Source: Endozoicomonas sp. Mp262
GTDB lineage: Bacteria > Pseudomonadota > Gammaproteobacteria > Pseudomonadales > Endozoicomonadaceae
Direction of reading: 5' to 3'
Length of the DNA stretch: 64,000 bases
NCBI RefSeq assembly: GCF_025643335.1
Contig: NZ_CP092489.1
Location: 4,164,501-4,228,500 of the forward strand
This document shows positions 8,711 to 16,802 of this stretch, piece by piece; position 1 is the stretch's first letter; each line of letters begins with the position of its first letter. Below the pieces are notes generated by a model that had not been told where the DNA came from, did no database searches, and saw nothing but the letters and a program-made list of their open reading frames with translations. The translations under genes and the position numbers were made by a program.

Positions 8711-10235
8711 CGTCGTTGTTCTCCTGTGATTTTGGTTCGGTTTCCTGTTCTGTGGTCATGGCGTTAAAAATCCCCAGTTCTTTCAGGCGTCTCTCTTCTT
8801 CAGCAATTTCATTGAATACCTGGTCAGGGTCACCGCCCTGTTCCCTGATAATCTGTGAACGGGTAGTGATTTTCAGACCAATACCCTTTTCGTGGGCTGT
8901 CATTTCTTTTGCCGGATCAACCCATTTCCAGCGCCTGCCCTGAAAAACTGCTGGCTTGTAATAGGCAAGTTCTCTGTTTAGTGGTGCGGGTGGTTTGTTC
9001 TTTCTTGGGATATTTATTGTTCCCAGGTCATGCTGCCTTTCCAGCCATTCATCAAAGATGGGCCTGATTACATTTCTGATTAACCAGCCCTGTAAACCAA
9101 TCCATACTTCACGGGTTTCAAGCATTCCCACACGGGCAGAGGAATAATTCACATCCGACATATCATTGGCAAAAGTGTTGTAATCAACACCCAGACCAGA
9201 GCTGATACCACGCAGGCACTGCTTCATGAAATCGGAAAACTCACCTTTTGGGTAATCCGGGTTAAATGACTGAAAATCAAGATTGCCTATATTTCTGAAC
9301 ATGCCTGGTTCTGCTTCCATTTCAAAACCATCATCATTTTCTTCATCACCTTCAAACTGATCATTGCTTGATGATTTGAAGAAACCCATTTGGCTTGCGC
9401 CGATCCGTGCTGCAACCAGGCTGGCATCTTCATAGGCTCCAAGCATTTTTAACCGCTGCAGACCTGTAGCAATCCACGGAATACCCCGTTTCTGATCTAC
9501 AAACTCACAAAGATAGGCATGGATAATTTCTGAAGCGGGAACCCTTAAATAGTGCTTATTGTTGTAGTAATTAAGATAAGTCTGCTGGTTGGCTTCTGGC
9601 TGACTCAAATGATAGGCAACGGGCCTGCCGGTATTATCCAGCTCAATACCATGAACAATCCTGTTATTGCCATGCTCGCCAATATAAGTGACATCCAATA
9701 ACTCTGGATCAATCAGTTCCAAGGTATAGCCGTACTGTGACCCTCCATGTTTACGTATCAGTATTTCACCATCACCGGCCACAGCTGCCATCAGTACATT
9801 CTGGAAATCAATCCAATGTAACCGGCCTTTGAAGTCACAAACCTGATGCCAGTCCCGCCAGGTGTTTTCTATAGCCGTTCTTACTACTGAGTCAGGGTTA
9901 TTGCTGTAATCCATTACTTTTGATTGCAATACCACCCCTTCAGCACCAACAACATTGGTTTTCACCATGCCAATAAACTTTCTGGCATAGTCATTGTTGT
10001 AGCGCTGTTCCCTGCTTCGGGCCCTGAGTATTTTCAAGTTATGAAAAATCAGGTTGTCAGGGGTTTGGCTAACACTGGTCCAGCTGGAATTTAACCTGTC
10101 ACCCAGGGAAGCGTTAAAGTTTCGCTCCATTAACTGGCCGTTCTTGCTATGCCTTGGTAACAAGGGTTTTCTATTACTGATTACAGGATCAGACCGGGCT
10201 GGCCGTTGTTTCTCTTTTTTACGAAATGGCCACAT
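8673..10235 (-). CDS. Phage portal protein (lambda gpB family)
   Basis: A 520-residue lambda-type portal. Visible family features are LRARSREQRYNNDYARKF near residue 75, GDGEILIRKHGG around 150, YLCEFVDQKRGIPWIATGLQRL around 240 and NDMSDVNYSSARVGMLETRE around 360. The protein forms the dodecameric ring at one capsid corner through which DNA is pumped. The C-terminal 40 residues are acidic and probably disordered. The start overlaps the gpW stop by one base (ATGA-type coupling). Confidence 0.93.
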   Translation of the reverse strand: MWPFRKKEKQRPARSDPVISNRKPLLPRHSKNGQLMERNFNASLGDRLNSSWTSVSQTPDNLIFHNLKILRARSREQRYNNDYARKFIGMVKTNVVGAEGVVLQSKVMDYSNNPDSVVRTAIENTWRDWHQVCDFKGRLHWIDFQNVLMAAVAGDGEILIRKHGGSQYGYTLELIDPELLDVTYIGEHGNNRIVHGIELDNTGRPVAYHLSQPEANQQTYLNYYNNKHYLRVPASEIIHAYLCEFVDQKRGIPWIATGLQRLKMLGAYEDASLVAARIGASQMGFFKSSSNDQFEGDEENDDGFEMEAEPGMFRNIGNLDFQSFNPDYPKGEFSDFMKQCLRGISSGLGVDYNTFANDMSDVNYSSARVGMLETREVWIGLQGWLIRNVIRPIFDEWLERQHDLGTINIPRKNKPPAPLNRELAYYKPAVFQGRRWKWVDPAKEMTAHEKGIGLKITTRSQIIREQGGDPDQVFNEIAEEERRLKELGIFNAMTTEQETEPKSQENNDDANNPQDESGAA

Positions 10236-10483
10236 CAGAAGCGCACTCTAACCGGTTGATACTTTGATCTGCCCTGCTCTTTTGCTTCAAGACCGGTCAG
10301 TTCGTTTTCAAACTTACTCCTGAGAGTATCCAGCTCGGCCAGACTGTATCTCTGTAAATTACGCCCGTTATAGCTCATTGCACTGGCCCCCGAGGTAATA
10401 TCACCACTAATACGGGCATCAATGGCATCAAGCATATCTTCAAGCCAAACTTTCCGTTTTTGTTGTCTTGTTGTTAACGCCAT
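10235..10483 (-). CDS. Head-tail connector gpW family
   Basis: An 82-residue protein with the short helix-loop-helix layout of lambda gpW: an N-terminal helix (RQQKRKVWLEDMLDAIDARISG), a central turn and a second helix (SLAELDTLRSKFENELTGL). It plugs the portal after packaging and makes the tail attachment site. It lies between terminase and portal as in lambda (A-W-B), overlapping both neighbours by a few bases. Confidence 0.85.
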   Translation of the reverse strand: MALTTRQQKRKVWLEDMLDAIDARISGDITSGASAMSYNGRNLQRYSLAELDTLRSKFENELTGLEAKEQGRSKYQPVRVRF

Positions 10484-12309
10484 GAATTTGCAAAGCCTCC
10501 GGCTCGGCGTCTTGGCCTTCTTGCCGCTCGCCGTTCCTGGTTAATCTGTTGGGTGACTGTTGGTTCTGGTATTTCTTCAGGCTCTTCTGGTTCCAGCCGT
10601 GTGGCCAGTGCCTGAAAGTTTGGATTCAAGATATAAAGGGCTGCGGTGTTATATACCGCTAAGTCAAAAGCTTCATTTCTAGCCCTGGTCTTTTTCCATT
10701 TGCGTACGGGCCTGCCATTAACAAATGATGTTATGCACTGCTCTGCAGTGAGCTGCATAAAATATTCTTCGTCAAAGCAGTCTTTTACCGGGAAATGAGC
10801 ATAACCGGCACCAGGATCTGTTACCTTTAATCTGGCCAGCACAATCTCTTTTGCGGTATCAACACCGACAGTGAATAACTGCACTTTGCCCAGATTAGAG
10901 CGTGAGGGTCTGTTAACAATGGGCATCCCTGCCCCTGATTTCCCTTTGATTGCATACACCCGCCGCCCTTCTCTTGGTTTTACAAACTTGTAAACTTCCT
11001 GAGTGAAATGGCCACCTGTGTCTATAACCGAGCAACTGATATTCAGGCTGGTGCCACTGGCATGGGTGTATTTAGTCTCAAGAAATTCTGCCAACTCTCG
11101 CCAGATTTCCGGCCTTGACGGATCACCGCGCATGATCCGTAATTCAATACGCCAGTTTTCTTCACCCACTCCCCAGCCATTAACCTCACATTCAAGCCGG
11201 TCATCCTGAACATCCACGGCACAAGTCAGCACTACGGCACCCGCTGGCACTTCATGCTGATAATGCTCTCTGCGCTGATACAGCAAGTGGTGCTCTATAC
11301 CATCGCCTTCTTCTTCCCAGGTTTCACCCAGTGAGGTATTCACCCATACCTTCAGGGTATCGGGTGTTTTCTTGGCTTCCCTGAAATCAGCAATAATCTG
11401 TTCCCAGCGTCGCCAGGGTGAAACCAGTTCATTCAGGTGAAAACCACGAGTTGTGCTGTGTTCTGCCTGAGCTATCCATAACCCAGTGCCATTGAGCCAC
11501 TGATACTGGCCAGAGATAACCCCGCAGCGATTACAGGCATGACCACATTCATCAAAACTGATTTGAGCCCATACCAGCGGTTGATAGTGCCCACACTCGG
11601 GGCATGGAAGCTGGTATTGCTCCTGGGTGCTGTCTGCGTATAACGCCTCAATCCTTGAGGCTCCCTTTACAGTTGGAGTGGATACAGCAAGGATCTTTTT
11701 GTTCCAGAAAGTTGTGGTTCTTTTTTTCGCAAGATTGAACGGGTCACCTTCGGTTCCTGCACTGGGAGGAAACCGGTCCACTTCATCCGCCAGCAATATT
11801 CTAATTGGGCGAGACGCAAGTGAAGCGGGTGAATTAGCCCCGGCCATGGTGATATGACCGCCCGGAAACGATTTATGAAGTATTGTATTTCCACTGTCCC
11901 TTGCCTTACTGTCTGCAATTTTACCCCGTAGTGGTGGCGTATCACGCACCATGGGAGCCATCCGGTCTTTACTGAATGCCTGGGCCATTTCAAGCGTCGG
12001 TTGCAGCAACAATATGGGTGCCGGGTCATAGTCGGCGAAATAACCGATGGTATTCAGCAATAATTCTGTTTTTCCAACCTGTGCCGATGACATAACCACT
12101 ACCATTTCACAAGAAGGGTCATTGACGGCATCAAGGATTTCACGCTGATAAGGTGCCCTGCTGGTTTTCCAGCGTCCGGGCTCTGCACTGGCCTCGCTGC
12201 TTAGTCTTCTAAATTCATCGGCCCATTGTGATACGGTCAGGTCAGGCGGCGGCGCTGCCATCAATGCTGCACGGTGCAGCAGATTGGATACCGTAGTGTT
12301 CAGGGTCAT
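10474..12309 (-). CDS. Terminase large subunit (GpA family)
   Basis: About 611 residues from the chosen ATG at 12309. The packaging ATPase shows a Walker A region (VVMSSAQVGKTELLL) and Walker B (RILLADEVDRFP). The nuclease half contains a zinc-like CPECGHYQPL...CNRCG pair and a conserved TCAVDVQDDRLECEV segment. It cuts concatemers at cos and drives DNA into the prohead. The longest frame starts with TTG at 12336; the ATG at 12309 fits the usual distance to the APPP...VSQWADE motif better, and no site shows a good Shine-Dalgarno. It overlaps the small subunit gene, as is common. Confidence 0.93.
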   Translation of the reverse strand: MTLNTTVSNLLHRAALMAAPPPDLTVSQWADEFRRLSSEASAEPGRWKTSRAPYQREILDAVNDPSCEMVVVMSSAQVGKTELLLNTIGYFADYDPAPILLLQPTLEMAQAFSKDRMAPMVRDTPPLRGKIADSKARDSGNTILHKSFPGGHITMAGANSPASLASRPIRILLADEVDRFPPSAGTEGDPFNLAKKRTTTFWNKKILAVSTPTVKGASRIEALYADSTQEQYQLPCPECGHYQPLVWAQISFDECGHACNRCGVISGQYQWLNGTGLWIAQAEHSTTRGFHLNELVSPWRRWEQIIADFREAKKTPDTLKVWVNTSLGETWEEEGDGIEHHLLYQRREHYQHEVPAGAVVLTCAVDVQDDRLECEVNGWGVGEENWRIELRIMRGDPSRPEIWRELAEFLETKYTHASGTSLNISCSVIDTGGHFTQEVYKFVKPREGRRVYAIKGKSGAGMPIVNRPSRSNLGKVQLFTVGVDTAKEIVLARLKVTDPGAGYAHFPVKDCFDEEYFMQLTAEQCITSFVNGRPVRKWKKTRARNEAFDLAVYNTAALYILNPNFQALATRLEPEEPEEIPEPTVTQQINQERRAARRPRRRAGGFANSWR

Positions 12310-12796
12310 AGTCTGCGAGTTCTGCCAGTGCTTCAAACAGATGTTCTTTCAAACAATCCTGTATCTGGGCCAGATCGGTCAGGTTAAGAAACTGGTGGGC
12401 GGCTTTTGTTGGTATGCCCAGTATTTTTGCCCGGAATGCTGCGACAAAATCAACCCAGGCTGCTTCAACAACATCAGCCGGAATCAACTTTCCTTCTTTG
12501 ACTTGTTCATCCAGTGCGGCAATGTTTGCTTTGTGGTGAGTCAGTCTTGCGTTTTCAACATCGTAATCAAAAACTTCCGTACCATTTCCTACCCCGCTAC
12601 TGGCAGAAAAATACTTTTCAATTTCAGTTTGAATCAACCAGTCAATCACATCGGATGTGTTGTATATATTGGCTGTACCCCTTGTACCTTCTGACTGAAT
12701 GGGCAAGCCGTTCTTTTGAAAAGTGGTAATGGTTCGTTCTGATTTACCGATGATCTCTGCCAGCTGCTTTTTATTGACTAATTGACCTTTTGACAT
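12242..12796 (-). CDS. Terminase small subunit (Nu1 family)
   Basis: This 184-residue protein has an N-terminal winged-helix domain (VNKKQLAEIIGKSERTITTF, then GLPIQSEGTRGTANIYNTSDVIDWL). This is the DNA-recognition fold of phage lambda Nu1. A central helical part (about residues 85-150) should dimerise and contact the large subunit. It recognises the cos region, which is expected directly upstream. It is the first packaging gene after the lysis cassette. Confidence 0.9.
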   Translation of the reverse strand: MSKGQLVNKKQLAEIIGKSERTITTFQKNGLPIQSEGTRGTANIYNTSDVIDWLIQTEIEKYFSASSGVGNGTEVFDYDVENARLTHHKANIAALDEQVKEGKLIPADVVEAAWVDFVAAFRAKILGIPTKAAHQFLNLTDLAQIQDCLKEHLFEALAELADYDPEHYGIQSAAPCSIDGSAAA

Positions 12797-12948
12797 ACCG
12801 AGGAAGGAAAACCCTATACAGTTCTGTGACTAAAAAAACCTCGCGCGTCCGTAAACCCGCAAGGGACGAGGTCCAGAAGGACCCGCACACCCCAGATAAG
12901 TATTTATGCTTAAGTGGAAATACGTATACAAAAAAAAGGTAATAATAA
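12797..12948 (-). other. Cos-like packaging region with hairpins and terminator
   Basis: This gap separates the lysis genes from Nu1, where lambda-type phages carry cos. On the minus strand it contains GCGGGTCCTT followed by a perfect GGTCC-AGAA-GGACC-type hairpin (12870-12883) and a bulged hairpin CCTCG.TCC / GGA.CGAGG ending in seven T (12832-12872). The GGGTCCTT segment and the CGCGAGG block resemble elements around the lambda cos nick site as remembered. The second hairpin also looks like a terminator for the lysis operon. The nick position cannot be determined from sequence alone. Confidence 0.5.
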
Positions 12949-13242
12949 TTAGTCAGGTAGCCTGCCCAAGACTTTCAGAACATTCTCATTAACGCTTTTA
13001 ACTTCGTCTCGGACATCCTTGATATCTTCCCGCACCTGGTCTTTAAGCCTGACAATATCCTCATCAATTCTTTGCTTACTGACCTTGAGCGCCTCAATAT
13101 CCTTGGTGTTACTATTGATCTGTAACTGAGTAGCTGTATAGCCACCGATAATGGCAGCAGCCAACACAACGGCCTGAAAGATATCACCCAGTTTTATGGT
13201 GGGGTCATAACGGCTTATTTTTTGGTGTTGTACTTCATTCAT
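12949..13242 (-). CDS. Small membrane protein with coiled coil, lysis module
   Basis: A 97-residue protein with one transmembrane segment (about residues 20-40, LGDIFQAVVLAAAIIGGYTA) and then a continuous charged coiled coil to the end. It overlaps the holin gene by 8 bases and is the last gene of the lysis cassette. Its layout would fit a second holin-like, XhlA-like or inner-membrane spanin-type protein, though no outer-membrane spanin partner is visible. The exact role is open. Confidence 0.65.
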   Translation of the reverse strand: MNEVQHQKISRYDPTIKLGDIFQAVVLAAAIIGGYTATQLQINSNTKDIEALKVSKQRIDEDIVRLKDQVREDIKDVRDEVKSVNENVLKVLGRLPD

Positions 13243-13750
13243 GTTTGTCCTGCTGCTTCAGCATTGATCCATAAAAAAACTGCAGGATGGTGGCAATGAT
13301 TGTACCCAGGACAAACCCAAGCACGGTATCTGCAAACCGTATGTTCTGTTGTGGTATGGGATACAACACAGTCAGAAAAATAAAAGCCGCTGCAATGGTC
13401 GACCAAAACCAGGCAAAGTTATAGATAAACCGCCTGGTCTTCAGATCGCTCTGGTTCATTGCTGCCTTCTGCATGGCCCGAGCACTGGACTTATCCTGAA
13501 GCGCCAGCTGATATAACACTTCTTTGTGTTCCAGTAATCGCTCCTGAACATCAGCCACCAGTTCAGGATCTTTATTTAGCTTTGATAAAGCCTGCTTTGG
13601 GTCATTAGTGCCCGTTACAGCCTGGGCAACATTGATCACCTTATTGACCACCGCTTTATTCTTGCTGCTGATCAGATCACCCAACCAATCAGAAAACCCG
13701 GTAATATCAGCAATTCCCTTGGCGACTCCAACCATCGTTAACGGGTCCAT
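13235..13750 (-). CDS. Holin (3-TM type)
   Basis: A 171-residue protein with a helical N-terminal half (residues 1-100, including GDLISSKNKAVVNKVINVAQ) and two clear transmembrane segments near residues 113-132 and 140-160. It ends in a charged tail (YGSMLKQQDKHE). This matches the 3-TM holin family often found next to phage lysozymes. It would form holes in the inner membrane to release the endolysin. It follows the lysozyme gene by one base. Confidence 0.78.
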   Translation of the reverse strand: MDPLTMVGVAKGIADITGFSDWLGDLISSKNKAVVNKVINVAQAVTGTNDPKQALSKLNKDPELVADVQERLLEHKEVLYQLALQDKSSARAMQKAAMNQSDLKTRRFIYNFAWFWSTIAAAFIFLTVLYPIPQQNIRFADTVLGFVLGTIIATILQFFYGSMLKQQDKHE

Positions 13751-13751
13751 G

Positions 13752-14183
13752 CTAAAGATCCTCTGGCCATTGCCCTGTATCCATCATCAGTGCTAACCGC
13801 ACTGCCCTTATTTTCACCTGATCAGCCCAGCGGCTATCCAGCATTTCAGCAGCCGCTTCTGAATAGTTTTCATCGTTAAGGGCAGCAAAAAACCGTTTAA
13901 ATTTGCTCAGTGTTGGCCAGCCCATGTTATAGGACATATCAATCAGTACGGCCTTTCTGACCTGACACAAAGACTGGTAGCAAGGCACATTAGCGGCCAG
14001 TTCATGCTCTGCTGCGTCGATATCATTAGCCATCATGAGATCGGCTTCTGATTTTAAAATACCGTTGTCTTCCAGATTACGACCATAACCGATGGTTAGC
14101 TTATTGGACGGACAGCGGTAAGGGGTCAGTTTTAGCCCTTCATGCAGAGCGATTAACTGTTTTAGTTTTTTTCGGTTGGCCAT
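13752..14183 (-). CDS. Endolysin, T4-type lysozyme (GH24)
   Basis: A 143-residue muramidase that cleaves the glycan strands of peptidoglycan. The catalytic triad spacing E-8aa-C/D-5aa-T is present: Glu15 (HEG), Cys24 and Thr30 (KLTIGYG). The second half has the conserved YNMGWPTLSKFKRF segment. Cys in place of Asp at the second position occurs in known lambdoid lysozymes. There is no signal peptide or SAR segment, so export depends on the holin. It starts the lysis cassette. Confidence 0.92.
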   Translation of the reverse strand: MANRKKLKQLIALHEGLKLTPYRCPSNKLTIGYGRNLEDNGILKSEADLMMANDIDAAEHELAANVPCYQSLCQVRKAVLIDMSYNMGWPTLSKFKRFFAALNDENYSEAAAEMLDSRWADQVKIRAVRLALMMDTGQWPEDL

Positions 14184-14202
14184 AATCTGTTAATCAGAAA
14201 AA

Positions 14203-14261
14203 GCGTCTGGCAGCGTAACTAACGAGGATTTGGAAGTAATGAGTATTACGCCGACAGACGC
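14203..14261. repeat. Long imperfect inverted repeat upstream of lysis genes
   Basis: GCGTCTG-N3-GCGTAA (14203-14218) is mirrored by TTACGC-N3-CAGACGC (14246-14261), matching at 14 of 16 positions, with a 27-base spacer. It lies in the 178-base gap between the terminator at 14286 and the lysozyme start. It could be an RNA hairpin or an operator pair acting on lysis-gene expression; nothing further distinguishes these. Confidence 0.6.
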
Positions 14262-14285
14262 AAAAGAGAAAGGTATACGATAGAC

Positions 14286-14320
14286 ACAAAAAAACCGCCT
14301 TGATTGCTCAGGGCGGTCTT
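14286..14320 (-). terminator. Rho-independent terminator upstream of lysis cassette
   Basis: On the minus strand GACCGCC-N12-GGCGGTTTTTTTG gives a stem of about 6-7 bp followed by seven T. It follows the 14362-15207 gene, so lysis genes would need Q-type antitermination or a separate promoter. Confidence 0.8.
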
Positions 14321-14361
14321 TCTGCGAGTATGGGAATTTTACCCCTAATATTGGTAAATGG

Positions 14362-15207
14362 TCAAATATTGCCGCTCATAGCTATCATTCTGTCATCCAG
14401 CTGCAGCTTCAGTTGTTTACAAATCTGGCTGACTTCCTGTGCCTTTTTCTGACCACAACTTAATAATTCCCTGACTTCCTTCACAGTCAGTTTTTTAATT
14501 TCACCCGCATTCAGGGCAGATAAGACTGTTTCAACTTCTGACCGAAACTCTAACATCACAGGTTCAGGCTCTTTCCTTTCATCAACCATAAGCGGGTCTG
14601 GCTCCTGGTCAATAACAGGCTGTTCATTGACTGTTTGTTTATAGGCCCGTTCAATCCCTGGCTGTTTCTGCTGAATACCCAGAATAATCACAAAGGCATC
14701 CAGTAACAGCGCCAGAGTCACAATAAAACCGCTGATTACACTGTTACCATTCCAGCCAGTCACGTTACTCACCCGTTCAGCGGCTGACTGTAACGCTGTT
14801 TTCTCTACTACTGGTAATTTATCCAGTTGTTTTTTAACTGCCAGCCCCTTGGTAATGAATCCCTCCGCCATATAACCATCAACAGCAGCCTGAAGTGTTG
14901 CCCGTTCTTGTTGGGCCACCAGCTGCTTATCTTCTGAATGTGACAGAGTCGCTACACTGGCAGTCACACTGGTAAGCAATACCAGGGCAACAGCTACCCC
15001 ATAAATCACAGCGGGAATTATCTGTTCATCCTTCCATGCCTGGTGAGCCATTGCCGGAACATAGAGCAATGCCCCGGCCTGAAGTGCCACCAGCGTTACA
15101 GCAAAAAGAATGGCAGCAATACCTGTGGCCAGTGACCAGCCAAACATGCCGGTCATAACCAGGGTTACAGTCAGTAATACCAGTTGCAGTTCTTTCTGAC
15201 CTTTCAT
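14362..15207 (-). CDS. Polytopic membrane protein with C-terminal helical domain
   Basis: A 281-residue protein with three transmembrane segments near the N-terminus (about residues 8-28, 30-52, 65-88) and another around 155-176, separated by a soluble helical part. A Pro/Glu-rich linker (about 185-215) leads to a C-terminal domain with LTVKEVRELLSCGQKKAQEVSQICKQL, which looks like a helix-turn-helix. It lies in the late operon between small genes and the lysis cassette. No family was recognised; combining a membrane anchor with a DNA-binding-like end is unusual. Confidence 0.6.
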   Translation of the reverse strand: MKGQKELQLVLLTVTLVMTGMFGWSLATGIAAILFAVTLVALQAGALLYVPAMAHQAWKDEQIIPAVIYGVAVALVLLTSVTASVATLSHSEDKQLVAQQERATLQAAVDGYMAEGFITKGLAVKKQLDKLPVVEKTALQSAAERVSNVTGWNGNSVISGFIVTLALLLDAFVIILGIQQKQPGIERAYKQTVNEQPVIDQEPDPLMVDERKEPEPVMLEFRSEVETVLSALNAGEIKKLTVKEVRELLSCGQKKAQEVSQICKQLKLQLDDRMIAMSGNI

Positions 15208-15440
15208 GCTGCATCCTCCCTGTTTTCCAGTGCTTTAATCAGCTCTTCAGTCTGAGTCATGGCCTTACCAGTAGACTTCATTGACTGAATCAGGGTGTGG
15301 TAGATCAGAAATTCAATACTGCCTTCCCTTGCATAGCGGGAAGCAGATAACAGGGAAATCAGACTACCCTGCAGTTTTTTAGCCAGCCCCAGTTCAAAGA
15401 ACAGGTCATTGACTTGTTGTTCAGTATTCTTGGTTGTCAT
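15204..15440 (-). CDS. Small phage protein, helical
   Basis: A 78-residue, mostly helical protein beginning MTTKNTEQQVNDLFFELGLA. It overlaps the start of the following membrane protein gene by 4 bases, which supports real translation in the operon. No motif points to a function. Confidence 0.6.
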   Translation of the reverse strand: MTTKNTEQQVNDLFFELGLAKKLQGSLISLLSASRYAREGSIEFLIYHTLIQSMKSTGKAMTQTEELIKALENREDAA

Positions 15441-15451
15441 GGCCTGCCCCC

Positions 15452-15673
15452 TTATACGTGGATTTCGTGAATGCTAACGCCGTGCCCCTTCTTGGGGATC
15501 ACTTGAAACACACGGAAAAGTGAATTCAGGCAGTAAGCAGCCAATACCTGATGACTACGCTGATAAAACTCGGGTACTTCCAGTTCAAAGCACTCTTCAC
15601 GGAACCAGAAAACAACAGCATTGTTAGTTTTTGGGCAGAGGTTCAGTTGCAGTTGGTGTTCTTCTGTTTTCAT
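15452..15673 (-). CDS. Small phage protein
   Basis: A 73-residue protein beginning MKTEEHQLQLNLCPKTNNAV. It is spaced 11-13 bases from its neighbours on the same strand, as expected for an operon member. It has mixed beta/alpha character and no recognised motif. Confidence 0.55.
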   Translation of the reverse strand: MKTEEHQLQLNLCPKTNNAVVFWFREECFELEVPEFYQRSHQVLAAYCLNSLFRVFQVIPKKGHGVSIHEIHV

Positions 15674-15686
15674 TGCCTGATTCCCC

Positions 15687-16478
15687 CTATGCCTGAATAG
15701 TGTGGCTAACAGATCGGGCCTGCTTAATCAGCAATGCTGTCCTGAATCCTCCGTTTTCGTTCTGGGCATCAGCCACCAGTAGGAAGACAGCAGGACCATA
15801 CTGATCAATCAACCGTTCTTCTACAGCACCACCCCACTGCCCAAGGAAGTTCTTGTATGCCTTCTGAACATAGTTGGAGGTAAAACCGTAGCGGCTGAAA
15901 AATGAATGGAGAGTGCCAGCGCTTTTGCTGCTGTCTTTGTTGAAGGTTAACCAGTCAATGAAGTGAATGGTGAATGGGCTGCACTCGGCAAAGTGTTCAA
16001 CCGTGTAAGTTATGTTATGAGCTGCCTGTGGCTTGGCTTCGTTCTGGCCTGTAAAGTTTTTGCCCATTTCTACAGCCTTATCAAACCCTTTACGGATAAC
16101 CTGCTTGGCTTTTTTGGCAACCTTGCGAACTTTATTGACGGCCTTGCCGGTATTTTCTGCCACCAGCTCTTTCACACGGTCAATATCCACCTTGTACCAG
16201 GTGCGGATACCTCCCACTATGCGAGAGTAATCACGCTCGGACCATACCGTTAAAACACCCAGGCTAACCAGATTCTTGGAGTGATTGCGTACTGCAGTAC
16301 GGCTAAAACCACCGCCGTCAACGTTAGACCACTCTCTCTGGGATTTCCAGAAAGCGCCTTCACGTTTTTGTGCAGTCTTGGATTGAGAACAGGCGATGAG
16401 GTGAACAAGAAAATCACGTCCAGCTCTTGCCCCAGCGATTTGGGTGGCCTGACTAGCTGTCAGTTTGAATGTTGTCAT
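15687..16478 (-). CDS. Winged-helix DNA-binding-like phage protein
   Basis: A 263-residue protein that is the first gene after the late promoter and its long leader. Residues about 35-100 (FWKSQREWSNVDGGGFSRTAVRNHSKNLVSLGVLTVWSER split over two helices and a wing) look like a winged-helix domain. A Lys-rich linker (about 105-145) follows, then a second helical domain. It may regulate late genes or act in DNA metabolism. Family not recognised. Confidence 0.6.
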   Translation of the reverse strand: MTTFKLTASQATQIAGARAGRDFLVHLIACSQSKTAQKREGAFWKSQREWSNVDGGGFSRTAVRNHSKNLVSLGVLTVWSERDYSRIVGGIRTWYKVDIDRVKELVAENTGKAVNKVRKVAKKAKQVIRKGFDKAVEMGKNFTGQNEAKPQAAHNITYTVEHFAECSPFTIHFIDWLTFNKDSSKSAGTLHSFFSRYGFTSNYVQKAYKNFLGQWGGAVEERLIDQYGPAVFLLVADAQNENGGFRTALLIKQARSVSHTIQA

Positions 16479-16543
16479 GGTATGGGCCTTGAGTCTCTAG
16501 CCCTTCTTCACGGTTGGTGGAGAAGCGGCCAGGGTGTTAACAA

Positions 16544-16664
16544 CACATGCTCAAGAATCATGTGCGCTATAGCCTCTACAGCTATAGCCACCGCTGACCA
16601 CTTCGCCATAACTCTGTATGCGCTGAAGCAAATCGGCAGGAATTCGTTTTCGGGAATTCTTGAG
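16544..16664 (-). promoter_or_regulatory. Structured late leader RNA (three hairpins plus long-range pairing)
   Basis: The untranslated leader downstream of the late promoter carries three perfect hairpins: GAATTC-N8-GAATTC (16640-16659), GCTATAGC-N7-GCTATAGC (16566-16588) and CACATG-N9-CATGTG (16544-16564). The nine-base loop of the last one, CTCAAGAAT, is exactly complementary to ATTCTTGAG at 16656-16664. Such an arrangement could hold an antitermination or attenuation signal comparable to Q utilisation or put-type leaders. The structure is seen; the role is inferred. Confidence 0.6.
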
Positions 16665-16712
16665 TATGTGAGTACTGCCTTCCAGTTGTTAAGCCAGAAA
16701 ACATTGAAACGA

Positions 16713-16742
16713 ATCATAAAACAAAAACACCCACCAGTGCAA
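16713..16742 (-). promoter_or_regulatory. Late promoter (pR'-like)
   Basis: On the minus strand TTGCAC (16737-16742) and TATGAT (16713-16718) are separated by 18 bp. It lies downstream of the Q-like gene and upstream of all late genes, the position of lambda pR'. A transcript would begin near 16706 and have a leader of about 230 bases before the 16478 start codon. Confidence 0.7.
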
Positions 16743-16802
16743 GTGCCACACGGGCATCAGTAAATAGGAGGTTTTTGTATTTTACTGAGTATCTTACTGT
16801 GG

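Noticed and set aside
16508-16717. 69-codon minus-strand frame between the late promoter and the first late gene
   Set aside because: Its ATG overlaps the -10 box TATGAT, so it would not be included in the transcript, and it has no ribosome site; the DNA is better explained as a structured leader.
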